Positions 32,489-41,734 of a stretch of 64,000 nt of DNA are shown piece after piece. The notes under the pieces were generated by a model that saw only the letters and a list, made by a program, of their open reading frames with translations, searched no databases and was not told the DNA's origin. The DNA is taken from positions 1 to 64,000 of the forward strand of contig JAFGOM010000097.1 in the NCBI GenBank assembly GCA_016926505.1, read 5' to 3'. The stretch's first letter is position 1; each line of letters begins with the position of its first letter. Made by a program: the position numbers and the translations under genes. Source of the DNA: Methanospirillaceae archaeon (GTDB taxonomy: Archaea; Halobacteriota; Methanomicrobia; Methanomicrobiales; Methanospirillaceae).

Positions 32489-33946
32489 TTATTTGGAGAG
32501 GATTGCCATGATAATCCGCCCATATGCAGGTCTCGTGACAACAACCCCGATTATGACACCAAGGATGGTGATAATTGCAAACCCGCGAAGCGATGAGAGA
32601 TCCATGACGGCAAGGGGAAGCATCGCAATAACAACGGTTGCCGCAGAAGCCATGATGATACCAAGCGCACGGGTAAGCCTCTTGAGATAGAGGTTTGGCG
32701 ACGGAACCTTTCCTTCATGCAGGATCTCATCGGTAATGATGACCAGTTGATCAATACCGGTCCCGAGAACCGCAATAAGCCCGGCAATACTCGCCAGATC
32801 CAGCTGCTGGATAAACGTAGCAATCCCGAGCAGAATAATTATTTCAGAGAAGTTGATGCTTATCATCGGGAGCACGATTGCCGGTTCCCGGTACCTGACA
32901 AAGATAAGGACTGCAACTGCCAGCAGGGCAAAAATAGCTGCGAGGACGCAGAAGAACTTGAAATGATCCCCGAGTGTCGATGAGACACTTCCGGCACCGG
33001 CTATAGACACATCCACCGGTAGTGCACCGGCACGCAGATGGATCTCAAGCATCCGCGCTTCCTCGCGACCCTCTTCACCCATTCCGGTAGATGCCCGCAT
33101 GGAACGGGTCGGGTTTGCCTGGAGGTCACCGGCAAGCGACGGAGAGAGCGGTGCGCTATAGACAATTGTTCCGTCAAGGATCATATCCAGGTAATGGTTA
33201 TCAGGATCTTTGGTAGCACCATAACTGATAGCAGCCTGCTGGAACTGTACCGCTCCTGCTTCAGAAAGTGCAAACGGAACACCCCACATACCGCCGTGTT
33301 CCATCTGGGGATTCTGCACCGATGAGACCATATCTCCGAATAAGACGTGTTCCGTCTCATTCCCGACCGTATGGACACGGATCTCAAATTTACCCGGCTT
33401 GCCGACGATCTCAAGTGCCTCACCAAGGGAAACGCCGGCAAGTTCTATCCTCATATACCGGCAGATTCCGTTTAATCCGGTGATGGTGTAGACTTTTGCG
33501 TCCTTCGTACCGAGACTGTTAATCTTCTCCTCGAGGGTAATCTTTGCCTGCTCTGCAGTATCCTTCATGATACCGGGATAATAATCCGAAAGCGTCGCGC
33601 CCTCTTCTGCAAAGATGGTCCGCAGTTCCTCTTCAGGCACAGCCTTTCGTATCTCAATCATCCCATCGGCAACAAGATACACCTCGGCATCCAGCCGGTC
33701 GCGCAGAGCCGTGACAAACTCATCAACCGGTTTATCAGATACAAATGTCACGGTCTGGGCAGAGAACTCAAGCTGGGTCCAGGATCCTCCCTCAAGATCC
33801 AGTCCGTACTGGATCCGGGTTACCAGATGACCATCTTCAAAGTGAGGGTAGATGGCAATGAGCGATAGTACCACGAGGATTATCAGGAGAGCAACGCGCC
33901 AGTCCTTAAGAAGCCCGGTAAACGTTTCTTTATCCATTTCAGGCAC
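32489..33946 (-). CDS. secD: Protein-export membrane protein SecD
   Basis: 485 residues. SecD with SecF uses the proton gradient to help release of exported proteins. It has TM1 (WRVALLIILVVLSLIAI), the GLDLEGG signature in domain D1, a long periplasmic-side domain, then five helices from FFCVLAAIFALLAVAVL to VGVVVTRPAYG with AVLGTGIDQLVIITDE. ATG 33946 and 33937 (MDKETF) are both possible starts. It overlaps secF, so the two are coupled; secF comes first, the reverse of the bacterial order. Confidence 0.93.
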   Translation of the reverse strand: MPEMDKETFTGLLKDWRVALLIILVVLSLIAIYPHFEDGHLVTRIQYGLDLEGGSWTQLEFSAQTVTFVSDKPVDEFVTALRDRLDAEVYLVADGMIEIRKAVPEEELRTIFAEEGATLSDYYPGIMKDTAEQAKITLEEKINSLGTKDAKVYTITGLNGICRYMRIELAGVSLGEALEIVGKPGKFEIRVHTVGNETEHVLFGDMVSSVQNPQMEHGGMWGVPFALSEAGAVQFQQAAISYGATKDPDNHYLDMILDGTIVYSAPLSPSLAGDLQANPTRSMRASTGMGEEGREEARMLEIHLRAGALPVDVSIAGAGSVSSTLGDHFKFFCVLAAIFALLAVAVLIFVRYREPAIVLPMISINFSEIIILLGIATFIQQLDLASIAGLIAVLGTGIDQLVIITDEILHEGKVPSPNLYLKRLTRALGIIMASAATVVIAMLPLAVMDLSSLRGFAIITILGVIIGVVVTRPAYGRIIMAILSK

Positions 33947-34832
33947 CTCCCCGCCTGCCTGATGAACTTCTCCCTTTTTTATGGGTCTCGTACCACTTCA
34001 GAATACCGGCATTCGTAAGCCAGGTATTCATGACATCAAACGCAAGACCGATGAGCAGAACCACAGATATCTCCCAGATTATGGTTATCTGCCCAATATA
34101 GGCAACAATACCCATAGCGGCAATCGCTCCGAAGGTGGTTGTTGTCATGATTAAACCGGTTCGGAATGCTCCGGTAATCTTCTCATCAAAGACCCCTTTC
34201 CGCTTCAAAACCCGGGTGGTAAGGAGGATATCACTATCGACCGAGTACCCGATAAGCATGAGCAGTGCCGCGGTAGTCCCGAGTGAGAGAGGAATTCCAA
34301 GAATGTTCATGGCCCCTGCAGTCATGACAATATCGGCAAATGCAGACACCACTACCGCCAGAGAAGGGACGAAGGTCCGAAATATCACGAAAATAACGAT
34401 AGCCATCCCGATAAATGAGAAGAGAAGGGCAAGCATCGACTGGTTCTGAAGGGTCTGACCGAATGACTCCCCGATAAGATCGATCTTTGCATCAGGATAA
34501 CGGTCAGATATATGTGACACGAGTGCCATATAGCCGTCATCTTCAAGGGTATCAAATTTCAGGTACAAAAAACTGGACCCGTCACCGGAATCAATTCCCT
34601 GCACCGATTCAATCGGGTATGCAGAAAAATACTCACGCACCTGTTCCGGAGTATCCATGGTTCCTATTGTCACCCCGATCCCACCGGAGAAATCAATTCC
34701 GGGTTGTACCGGCAACCCGGTCCCCATCCAGGTAAAACCCACGATTCCCAATGCGATGACAAGAATAATCATCGGGATTGCGAAAAGTTGAACCGGTGAA
34801 TACTTCCGGATACTATATTGTGGAAAATCCAT
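33939..34832 (-). CDS. secF: Protein-export membrane protein SecF
   Basis: 297 residues. It has TM1 near the start (LFAIPMIILVIALGIVGF), the GIDFSGGIGV signature, a lumenal domain, and the five-helix bundle (FIGMAIVIFVIFRTFVP ... LLIGLAFDVMNTWL) with the SVDSDILLTTRVL motif of the proton path. It overlaps secD by 8 bp. Confidence 0.93.
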   Translation of the reverse strand: MDFPQYSIRKYSPVQLFAIPMIILVIALGIVGFTWMGTGLPVQPGIDFSGGIGVTIGTMDTPEQVREYFSAYPIESVQGIDSGDGSSFLYLKFDTLEDDGYMALVSHISDRYPDAKIDLIGESFGQTLQNQSMLALLFSFIGMAIVIFVIFRTFVPSLAVVVSAFADIVMTAGAMNILGIPLSLGTTAALLMLIGYSVDSDILLTTRVLKRKGVFDEKITGAFRTGLIMTTTTFGAIAAMGIVAYIGQITIIWEISVVLLIGLAFDVMNTWLTNAGILKWYETHKKGRSSSGRRGGA

Positions 34833-35009
34833 ACAGATCTACGTTACACCGCTGGTAACATAAAACCCGGACTGTGATTGAAGGTTCACCCCGTTGTGCC
34901 GTGAAAGGAGTATCAGGCGGCAATTCCATCCGCATTTTGTCTCTTTTTAAAGGTTGTGCAGACCAGAAAATACCAAAACCCTTTATGCATCCTTCGTCGA
35001 ATCATTGTT

Positions 35010-35321
35010 ATGACATCTTCAGATCAAATTCGACAGAAGGTGCAGGATCGCCTCTCGTCTTACCTGAAGAAGGATACACAGGGATTGCGCCGTGCGGTTA
35101 TCAGGGTTTTTCTCTGTGGAGAAAAACTCTCAATCCAGCAGATCTATGATTACCTCAAAGACCGGTTCAAGGTTACCTATCACATGATCGCGGGAATGAT
35201 TGGAATTATCTCATCACGTATCGGGATTCTTCATGTCTGTCGTGATATCGAGATAGGATGTTGTTTTTACCAGATTAAAAAACGGTACATCTCTTTAGTA
35301 TCAGATATGCTTGCCTCTTAA
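35010..35321 (+). CDS. DUF2551 family protein
   Basis: 103 residues from ATG 35010 (MTSSDQIRQKVQDRLSSYL); 18 further upstream codons are open but unlike the family. DUF2551 is an archaeal family. The segment LRRAVIRVFLCGEKLSIQQIYDYLKDRFKVTYHMIAGMIG looks like a winged helix, so DNA binding is likely though the target is unknown. It lies alone, before an unrelated small gene. Confidence 0.78.
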   Translation: MTSSDQIRQKVQDRLSSYLKKDTQGLRRAVIRVFLCGEKLSIQQIYDYLKDRFKVTYHMIAGMIGIISSRIGILHVCRDIEIGCCFYQIKKRYISLVSDMLAS

Positions 35322-35395
35322 ATGTCCGGTTTCGTTATAACAGAAGAGGATACGAACCAATAAATCTTTTTTACCGGTAACCCTACACAGTAGGG

Positions 35396-35689
35396 ATGAT
35401 TGAATATTCCCGGAACCGGATCGGGCATGAGACCACCATCCCTCATACAATCCAGGTCGATAACGAAGTAATCAGTTTCATCAATGAACGGAAAACAGAT
35501 TTTCGGATATCCACCTCCTGCGGGGGACCGGTTCTGCTTCCCCTCTCATACAAAGCATCAAAGCCCAGCGATATCGCGATTCGGGCAGGAGATTATACCA
35601 TCTACATATCGATGTATCAGGCACGTTACATCGATCATATCAGCCTTCATCTTATCCCGTTTCAGATCAATCAGTTCAATGACTGGTAA
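35396..35689 (+). CDS. Small conserved-looking protein of unknown function
   Basis: 97 residues, no signal peptide or membrane segment. I do not recognise a family. The segment ISTSCGGPVLLPLSYK and the C-terminal alternation of beta-like stretches (DYTIYISMYQARYIDHISLHLIPFQI) suggest a small globular protein. The start follows agtaggg, a fair ribosome site. It ends 39 bp before archease and may belong to that transcript. Confidence 0.55.
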   Translation: MIEYSRNRIGHETTIPHTIQVDNEVISFINERKTDFRISTSCGGPVLLPLSYKASKPSDIAIRAGDYTIYISMYQARYIDHISLHLIPFQINQFNDW

Positions 35690-35728
35690 GGGACTATAAT
35701 CTCTTTTAAACCCCGGATAATAGATGAA

Positions 35729-36136
35729 ATGAGTTATTCCTTCCGTGATCATACCGCTGATATCATTGTGCATATCACCGGAAAAACGCTCGATGATATC
35801 TATTCAGAGGCGGGAACTGCTCTTATGGATATCATGTACGGGAAAAGCACCGGTACGGGGATACAAAGAACAGTCTCCCTGAAAAATTCTGATCCTGATA
35901 CCCTGCTTTTTGACTTTCTCTCTGAACTCCTCTTCCTCTCAGACTCAGAAAACATCGTCTTTTCATCTATCGTAGTCTCCCTCTCTCTCCCCTGCCTGAA
36001 TGCGACACTCGATGGCGAGCCGTTCTCTCCTGACCGTCATGCAGGAGGGATGGAGGTCAAGGGAATATCGTTATCAGGTCTGCATATCGTTAAGGATGAG
36101 GACGGGTATACACTGGATATATTGTTTGATGTGTGA
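35729..36136 (+). CDS. Archease
   Basis: 135 residues. Archease activates the RNA ligase RtcB by helping guanylylation. Family signatures are YSFRDHTADIIVHITG at the start with the metal-binding Asp, and LLFDFLSELLFLSDSE; the C-terminal DGYTLDILFDV ends with the conserved acidic residue. Its stop overlaps the rtcB start by 4 bp, so the chaperone and its client are translated together. Confidence 0.93.
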   Translation: MSYSFRDHTADIIVHITGKTLDDIYSEAGTALMDIMYGKSTGTGIQRTVSLKNSDPDTLLFDFLSELLFLSDSENIVFSSIVVSLSLPCLNATLDGEPFSPDRHAGGMEVKGISLSGLHIVKDEDGYTLDILFDV

Positions 36137-37575
36137 ACACGATGATTGACGGAGTACAACAGACCGGTCCCCTCGAATGGGAAGTCCCTGTCGGATATAT
36201 CCCGGGTATGCGGGTACCCGGTCGTTTCTTTCTCTCAACCGCCCTTGCATCCACCGTAGAGACCGGAGCGGTTCAGCAGCTCGCCCAGGTGGCAACATTA
36301 CCCGGGATACAGACACATTCCCTTGCAATGCCGGATATCCACTGGGGATACGGGTTCCCGATCGGGGGAGTAGCCGCATTTGATATCGAACAAGGAATTA
36401 TCTCACCGGGAGGGGTCGGGTTTGACATTAACTGTGGTGTCCGGCTCATGACAACCCCCCTCACCCCGGCTGATCTCACACAGAAAAAGGAACTCGTAAA
36501 CGCTCTCTTTGGCGCTGTCCCGGTTGGAGTCGGTGCACGGAGTAAAAAAACCCTTTCGCAGGCAGATCTGACTGCCATGATGCAGCAGGGTGCCGGATGG
36601 GCTGTGCGTGCAGGGTATGGGATGCCTGATGATATCATCCACTCTGAAGAGCAGGGATGCATGAAGGATGCAGATATCGCTTTTGTCTCTGATAAAGCAC
36701 GGCTGCGTGGCCTTCCCCAGGGCGGGACACTTGGCGCAGGAAATCATTTTCTCGAGCTCCAGGTTGTACAGGAGATTCTTGATCCTGTTGCAGCTTCTGC
36801 ATTCGGCCTGGTGCAGGGAACCGTCTGCCTGATGATACACTGTGGTTCGCGGGGTCTCGGGCACCAGGTCTGCACAGACCATTTACGGGAACTCGAACAG
36901 GCAACAAAAAAATACCATATACACCTTCCCGACCGCCAGCTCGCCTGTGCTCCCCTCACCTCCCCTGAGGGAATGGCATATTTCGGCGCCATGGCCGCTT
37001 CAGCAAATTATGCGTGGGCAAACCGGCAGATGATCATGCATGAGGCACGAATCATCATCGAGAAGATCACCGGGGCGCCGTATGATGAGATGCGGCTCGT
37101 ATACGATGTAGCCCATAACGTTGCAAAAAAAGAGGAACATATCGTTGACGAGAGAAAAAAGATGGTCTGCGTTCACCGGAAAGGGGCAACGCGTGCATTC
37201 GGGCCAAAAAGTCCGGATCTCCCGAATGATTATGCAAAGACCGGTCAGCCGGTCATTATTCCCGGCAGCATGGGAACTTCATCCTTTGTTCTTGCAGGAA
37301 CCGATACCGCGATGAAAAAGACCTTTGGCAGCACATGTCACGGAGCAGGACGTGTCATGTCCCGATCGCAGGCAAAAAAGAAGATAGACGGAAAAGGGAT
37401 ACGGGAAAAACTGGCGAAGCAGGGAATCCTTGTCAGGGCACCCCATGATGCTGCCATTGCAGAAGAGGCACCGGGAGTCTACAAATCGAGCAGCGAGGTG
37501 GTATCGGTTGTGGATGCAATCGGTATCTCACACCTGGTAGCACGGTTAGAACCGCTCGCAGTTATCAAGGGATAA
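36133..37575 (+). CDS. rtcB: tRNA-splicing ligase RtcB
   Basis: 480 residues. RtcB joins 2',3'-cyclic phosphate and 5'-OH RNA ends, finishing tRNA splicing after the endonuclease. Manganese ligands are in FDINCGVRL (Cys101), GAGNHFLEL (His204), MIHCGSRGLGHQ (His235) and YDVAHNVAK (His327). The His that is guanylylated is His403 in CHGAGR. The protein is of normal length and has no intein at the usual insertion sites. The window also carries a tRNA-Met with an intron, a natural substrate. Confidence 0.95.
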   Translation: MNTMIDGVQQTGPLEWEVPVGYIPGMRVPGRFFLSTALASTVETGAVQQLAQVATLPGIQTHSLAMPDIHWGYGFPIGGVAAFDIEQGIISPGGVGFDINCGVRLMTTPLTPADLTQKKELVNALFGAVPVGVGARSKKTLSQADLTAMMQQGAGWAVRAGYGMPDDIIHSEEQGCMKDADIAFVSDKARLRGLPQGGTLGAGNHFLELQVVQEILDPVAASAFGLVQGTVCLMIHCGSRGLGHQVCTDHLRELEQATKKYHIHLPDRQLACAPLTSPEGMAYFGAMAASANYAWANRQMIMHEARIIIEKITGAPYDEMRLVYDVAHNVAKKEEHIVDERKKMVCVHRKGATRAFGPKSPDLPNDYAKTGQPVIIPGSMGTSSFVLAGTDTAMKKTFGSTCHGAGRVMSRSQAKKKIDGKGIREKLAKQGILVRAPHDAAIAEEAPGVYKSSSEVVSVVDAIGISHLVARLEPLAVIKG

Positions 37576-37584
37576 CGCACCTCC

Positions 37585-38175
37585 ATGGAACCGGCAAGAC
37601 ACTGCTTCTGTGTTATCTGGGACAAACCACTCCTTCTCACCCGGCTTATTGAGGATTGTGGATTTCCTGCAGTCCATATCACGCCGTCTCTTCTGGCAGC
37701 ACCATTTTTCCGGGGAAAATATGGTACCATCATCATCCCGTCAGGATTTGCCGACCCCCGGTACAGCAGGGTTCTGCCTGCATTACGCGCGTGCAACAGG
37801 AGAATAACGGATTTTATCTCCCGGGGGGGTGTTCTTCTTGCCTTTGGAGGGGGAACCGAGAAGACCGATGCCTATGACTGGCTCCCGTTCCCGGTGACCT
37901 ATCACTATGGTTTCTGTGAAACGCAGGTCTTCGTAGCATCAGAAGAGACATGTTGTATAATCGGACAGAGGCAGAAAAAAGAGGAAACGATTGCGATCGA
38001 CGGGTACCTGGAATCAACAGGCGGGCACGATCTCATCCGAAACCGGAAGGGCTCTGTCATGACACGGTTTGAGTATGGACTCGGGTATATCTTCATCACC
38101 ACCATCCATGAATACCCGTCACCGGTCTTTATCCATGATCTCGGAACCCGGACTTCTGCAGAACTATTATTGTGA
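37585..38175 (+). CDS. Hypothetical protein, glutamine-amidotransferase-like fold
   Basis: 196 residues following rtcB by 9 bp. The pattern of strands with IIIPSGFADPRY and FISRGGVLLAFGGGTE resembles class I amidotransferase-like domains seen in biotin-protein-ligase N-terminal and ThuA-type proteins. The nucleophile Cys that would make it an active amidotransferase is not placed at the expected turn (AFGGG), so it is probably not a hydrolase. A G7 run (37824-37830) lies inside it. The function is unknown. Confidence 0.55.
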   Translation: MEPARHCFCVIWDKPLLLTRLIEDCGFPAVHITPSLLAAPFFRGKYGTIIIPSGFADPRYSRVLPALRACNRRITDFISRGGVLLAFGGGTEKTDAYDWLPFPVTYHYGFCETQVFVASEETCCIIGQRQKKEETIAIDGYLESTGGHDLIRNRKGSVMTRFEYGLGYIFITTIHEYPSPVFIHDLGTRTSAELLL

Positions 38176-38207
38176 CCTGATACCAAGGATTAGTACGAGA
38201 TATTGAT

Positions 38208-38630
38208 ATGGATCATTATACCATCTCTGCCAGTTCTCAATCTGAGGATCTCATTCCCATCGCAATGGCATTTCATGAGATCATCGGAAACCTTCCGGTC
38301 ACTGCCCGTTCCCGTGACTGTCCGGGTATCAGGATCGAGAATAACACGGTTGTTGACAACGCCTACACCGGACCTGTTCTTGAGGAGGTTTTGCAGTCCA
38401 ATACTACGATACAGACTACACCGGTAAGCGGTGCATACAAAGGGGTTCCGGTCATCGTCTCACCGGTCAGGGACAGAGACGGGGACGCAATCCTTGCGGT
38501 TGGTCTTGTTGATATCACCGGGATCTTTGATCTTGCAACCCTGATGAAGCACCAGTCCATGATCCTCAAACAGGTATGCGGCATGGATCCCTGTCCGCTT
38601 CCCGGCGAGCAGACCCGTGCAAAGAGGTAA
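38208..38630 (+). CDS. DUF2111 family protein
   Basis: 140 residues of DUF2111, a family known from methanogens. The core is IAMAFHEIIGNLPVTARSRDCPG, then VDNAYTGPVLEEVL and VPVIVSPVRDRDGDAILAVGLVDITG, which looks like a PAS-like small-molecule sensing fold. It ends 2 bp before birA, so the two are probably one transcript. A link to biotin is suggested only by position. Confidence 0.8.
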   Translation: MDHYTISASSQSEDLIPIAMAFHEIIGNLPVTARSRDCPGIRIENNTVVDNAYTGPVLEEVLQSNTTIQTTPVSGAYKGVPVIVSPVRDRDGDAILAVGLVDITGIFDLATLMKHQSMILKQVCGMDPCPLPGEQTRAKR

Positions 38631-38632
38631 GT

Positions 38633-39616
38633 ATGTACAAAGATGCCTTTAAACTCTTACAGGTCTTAAAAGAGGCAAAAAAACCGGTCCAATGCGATGA
38701 GATTACAAAGAGGTTGTCAATATCAGGATCAACGGTCTGGAAATATATCAATGAACTGAGAGCAATCGGGTACCATATCTCGTCATCTGATGAGGCCGGG
38801 TATAAGCTCTGTGATGAAGATATGACGCTCCCGCCTGATGCCATCTATCATCACCTAAAAACAAGAGTAATCGGCAGGAAGATGCGATATTTCCACCAGA
38901 TCCCATCGACAATCTGGCTTGGCAAGACAATAGCGGAACAGGGGGGAGTCAGTGATCTTCATGGCATGGTCATTATCGCAGAGGAACAGACCGGCGGGGT
39001 CGGCAGGATGGGTCGTGTCTGGGTATCACCAATGGGTGGAATCTGGATTACTATCATTCTTACCCCTGCGATTCCCCTGGATCATCTCTTTATGCTCACG
39101 ATAGCAGGATCTGTCGCCGTCGCAAAGGTACTGCGGAAGATGCTGGATATCGGTGCTGTCATCAAGTGGCCGAATGATATCATGATCGGTGATAAAAAAG
39201 TCGCAGGTCTTCTCCTTGAACTGGGTGCCGAGGATGAGAAGGTAAATTATTGTCTTCTTGGAATCGGTATCGACGCAAACGTATCTTTAGAGGGATTCCA
39301 CGAAGATATCAAGGATAATATCACTACCCTTTCAGAAGAGGTTGACCATGATGTTGACCGGGCTGCCATCCTGGCAGCGATTTTAAAAGAGTTTGAGACG
39401 AGGTATGACCTCATGGAGAACGGGGAGTATGATGCAGTATTACGGGAATGGAAGAGCCTCTCGAGCACGATAGGAAGGAGGGTGAGAGTCGATACTCTTC
39501 GCAAGAAGTATGAAGGAGTTGCCATCGATCTTGACAGAAACGGGGGACTTATCATACGAAAAGACAACGGTAATGTCGAGAAGATCATCGCCGGCGATCT
39601 TGTGCATGTAAACTGA
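38633..39616 (+). CDS. birA: Biotin-protein ligase / repressor BirA
   Basis: 327 residues from ATG 38633. It activates biotin as biotinyl-AMP and attaches it to PycB. The N-terminal winged helix (1-65, VQCDEITKRLSISGSTVWKYINEL) makes it a bifunctional type able to bind DNA. The catalytic domain shows TGGVGRMGRVW (120-130), VIKWPNDIMIGDKKVAGLLLE and the C-terminal SH3-like domain. The carboxylase subunit it must modify lies 3.8 kb downstream in the same direction. Regulation of the bioY operon by biotin is inferred from the HTH. Confidence 0.93.
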   Translation: MYKDAFKLLQVLKEAKKPVQCDEITKRLSISGSTVWKYINELRAIGYHISSSDEAGYKLCDEDMTLPPDAIYHHLKTRVIGRKMRYFHQIPSTIWLGKTIAEQGGVSDLHGMVIIAEEQTGGVGRMGRVWVSPMGGIWITIILTPAIPLDHLFMLTIAGSVAVAKVLRKMLDIGAVIKWPNDIMIGDKKVAGLLLELGAEDEKVNYCLLGIGIDANVSLEGFHEDIKDNITTLSEEVDHDVDRAAILAAILKEFETRYDLMENGEYDAVLREWKSLSSTIGRRVRVDTLRKKYEGVAIDLDRNGGLIIRKDNGNVEKIIAGDLVHVN

Positions 39617-39676
39617 TACGAATCTTCCCCTTTCCCACTCCTAAGTATCGTTTTTCAAAAAAATAAGAGAGGAAGT

Positions 39677-39712
39677 GAGGAGGAGCCCGGGTTCACGTGC
39701 CGGCTCCTCTTC
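39677..39712 (+). promoter_or_regulatory. Strong hairpin between birA and bioY
   Basis: gaggaggagcc (39677-39687) pairs with ggctcctcttc (39702-39712), 11 bp with one G-T, loop of 14. No T run follows; a T5 run lies upstream at about 39651. It could be a processing or regulatory element, or an operator. Confidence 0.45.
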
Positions 39713-39838
39713 CCTGTGATAACGGTTCCTGCCTCATGATGCTCATGCATTGGCAGCCACACATCAGCGCCTGAAAAACAGAGAAGATATACCGATAGAA
39801 CAAGTCAGGAAACAACAGAGACAGAGATTGATACCAGG

Positions 39839-40372
39839 ATGATCAGACATACCCACCTTATTCCATATACCGCCCTTTTTATCGCACTTATCGCTGTTTT
39901 TTCGTATATTTCAATCCCGTTCTTTCCGGTACCGATAACCCTCCAGACCCTCGCCGTATTGCTTGCAGGAGCCGTAATGAGACGATATGCCATCTATCCG
40001 GTTATCCTGTATATCATGCTTGGAATCCTTGGTCTGCCGGTCTTTCATAACGGGCTCGGAGGCATAGGCCTGTTGCTTGGACCCACCGGCGGATACCTGG
40101 TCGGATTCATCCCTGCTGCCTGTATTACCGGGTTATGTTACGAACAGAAGAAAACAATCATCCGGGTTGCAGGACTTACCATTGCTACCCTGACTATCCT
40201 TCTCTGTGGCGTGTTCTGGCTCATCATCTCTGCCGGGATGGATATCTGGGCTGCTGCATTCGTTGGTTTCCTCCCTTTTCTCCCCGGAGACCTCATAAAG
40301 GCCTTCCTATGCTTCATGATTGCAAAAAAGATCGAGGCTGCAGGAGTATCCCTGCCGGACAGACCTGCATGA
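39839..40372 (+). CDS. bioY: Biotin transporter substrate-binding subunit BioY
   Basis: 177 residues with about six hydrophobic helices. BioY is the biotin-binding S component of an energy-coupling-factor transporter. The N-terminus HLIPYTALFIALIAVFSYISIPFFPVPITLQTLAVLLAG and the loop GILGLPVFHNGLGGIGLLLGPTGGYLVGF are diagnostic of BioY. The stop overlaps the next ATPase start by 4 bp. The full module S-A-A-T is present in order. Confidence 0.93.
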   Translation: MIRHTHLIPYTALFIALIAVFSYISIPFFPVPITLQTLAVLLAGAVMRRYAIYPVILYIMLGILGLPVFHNGLGGIGLLLGPTGGYLVGFIPAACITGLCYEQKKTIIRVAGLTIATLTILLCGVFWLIISAGMDIWAAAFVGFLPFLPGDLIKAFLCFMIAKKIEAAGVSLPDRPA

Positions 40373-41052
40373 TTACCTTCTTTGGGGTCGTACATCCGCA
40401 TCTCATTATTGATACCCTTTCCATACCACAAGGCAGGACTCTCATTATCGGGCCGAACGGCTCGGGAAAGACGACACTTTTGCGTATGCTTGCAGGACTC
40501 TGCAGTCCGGCAAAGGGGACAATTCTGAGGGATAATGTATCGTATTCCGTACGTTCGGTAGGCTTTATTGATGAGAACCCGGATCGCAACATCCTCTTCT
40601 CGCGTGTATATGATGAGATAAGTTCACCGCTGCGGTTCTCCTTCTCTTCCCCTGATCTGATAGAAAGAAAAGTTCTCTCGATATGTACAAGATGGGATAT
40701 CACCCGGTTGCTCTCAAAAAAGATGGAAGAACTATCAGGAGGAGAGAAGATTATCGTTGCACTGGCAGCAGCAATTATCAGGGAACCGGAGATGCTCATC
40801 CTCGATGAACCTGATGCCCACCTGGACTGGACGCTCTGGCAGACAGTTCTCTCCCGCATAGAAGAAAATCCCCCGGAGTTCTGCATCATCGCTACCCACC
40901 AGATGGAGATCGCAACCACTGCTGATGAAGTTATCTACCTGCAGGATGGCAGGGTTATGCACACCGGGACTCCGGAGGAGGTTTTTGCCTCACTCAAAGA
41001 GACCTGCTATTACCCGGTTACATGGAGGATACAGGATGCTTCTTCTGTGTAA
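40369..41052 (+). CDS. ECF transporter ATPase (first)
   Basis: 227 residues, start ATG 40369 overlapping bioY (ATGA). Walker A is GPNGSGKTTL (about 28-37), the signature motif LSGGEKIIVALAAA, Walker B MLILDEPDAHLD, and the switch His in ATHQM. It is the A component of the biotin ECF module and pairs with the following ATPase. Confidence 0.9.
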   Translation: MITFFGVVHPHLIIDTLSIPQGRTLIIGPNGSGKTTLLRMLAGLCSPAKGTILRDNVSYSVRSVGFIDENPDRNILFSRVYDEISSPLRFSFSSPDLIERKVLSICTRWDITRLLSKKMEELSGGEKIIVALAAAIIREPEMLILDEPDAHLDWTLWQTVLSRIEENPPEFCIIATHQMEIATTADEVIYLQDGRVMHTGTPEEVFASLKETCYYPVTWRIQDASSV

Positions 41053-41734
41053 CAATGTCTCCATCAGGAAAGGGGAGTTTTTATGCACCGGTAATGTCAC
41101 CTTTCCAAAGGGTATTCACCTGATTACCGGAAGGACCGGTGCAGGCAAGACAACCCTTGCAGAGGCACTTACCGGTTGTATCGCCCCGGTCTGTGGATCC
41201 ATCACGTACGAGGATATTGCGACGAAGATGCTTGTCATGCAGAACGCAGAGCGTCATGTCACCTGTTCACAGGTAAATGCAGAGATTGCATCGTACGGTG
41301 CAGATACCGGGGTCGTACTCACCCGGGCAGGGTTATCAGGGTTTACAGACCGTGAGATCCTCTCGCTCTCACGGGGAGAATTAAAAAGACTGATCCTTTT
41401 TAGTATCTTATCAAAGCACTACGACCTCATTGTCCTCGATGAGCCGTACGCAGGACTGGACTGTGCAGCAAAAGGGATGCTCTCAGAGATGATTGCACAA
41501 ACACAATCCGGCATCTGTATCATCCTGACACATGACCTCTCCTCACTCCCCCCTCTCGATCAGATCTACGAGATAGAAGACGGAAAACTCGTCTCTCACG
41601 GTAGCCTTCCGGGAGCCTTTGATACCTGGAAGATGGTACCCCGGTCGGTTGCATCCATCCTGAACCGCGGAATCAGACCGGAAAATATTGATCATCGTTC
41701 ACTCCTTGAGGCAGCATGCAGGATCCGCGAATAA
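41036..41734 (+). CDS. ECF transporter ATPase (second)
   Basis: 232 residues from ATG 41036, overlapping the first ATPase gene by 17 bp. Walker A is GRTGAGKTTL, Walker B LIVLDEPYAGLD, and the switch is LTHDL. The signature reads LSRGELKRL rather than LSGGQ, so the two ATPases differ: one has a standard signature and this one Arg in its second glycine position. Such asymmetry is seen in heterodimeric ECF ATPases. Confidence 0.88.
   Translation: MLLLCNNVSIRKGEFLCTGNVTFPKGIHLITGRTGAGKTTLAEALTGCIAPVCGSITYEDIATKMLVMQNAERHVTCSQVNAEIASYGADTGVVLTRAGLSGFTDREILSLSRGELKRLILFSILSKHYDLIVLDEPYAGLDCAAKGMLSEMIAQTQSGICIILTHDLSSLPPLDQIYEIEDGKLVSHGSLPGAFDTWKMVPRSVASILNRGIRPENIDHRSLLEAACRIRE

Noticed and set aside
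34956-35009. Upstream extension of the DUF2551 frame
   Set aside because: The extra 18 residues have no family similarity; the later ATG matches the usual start.
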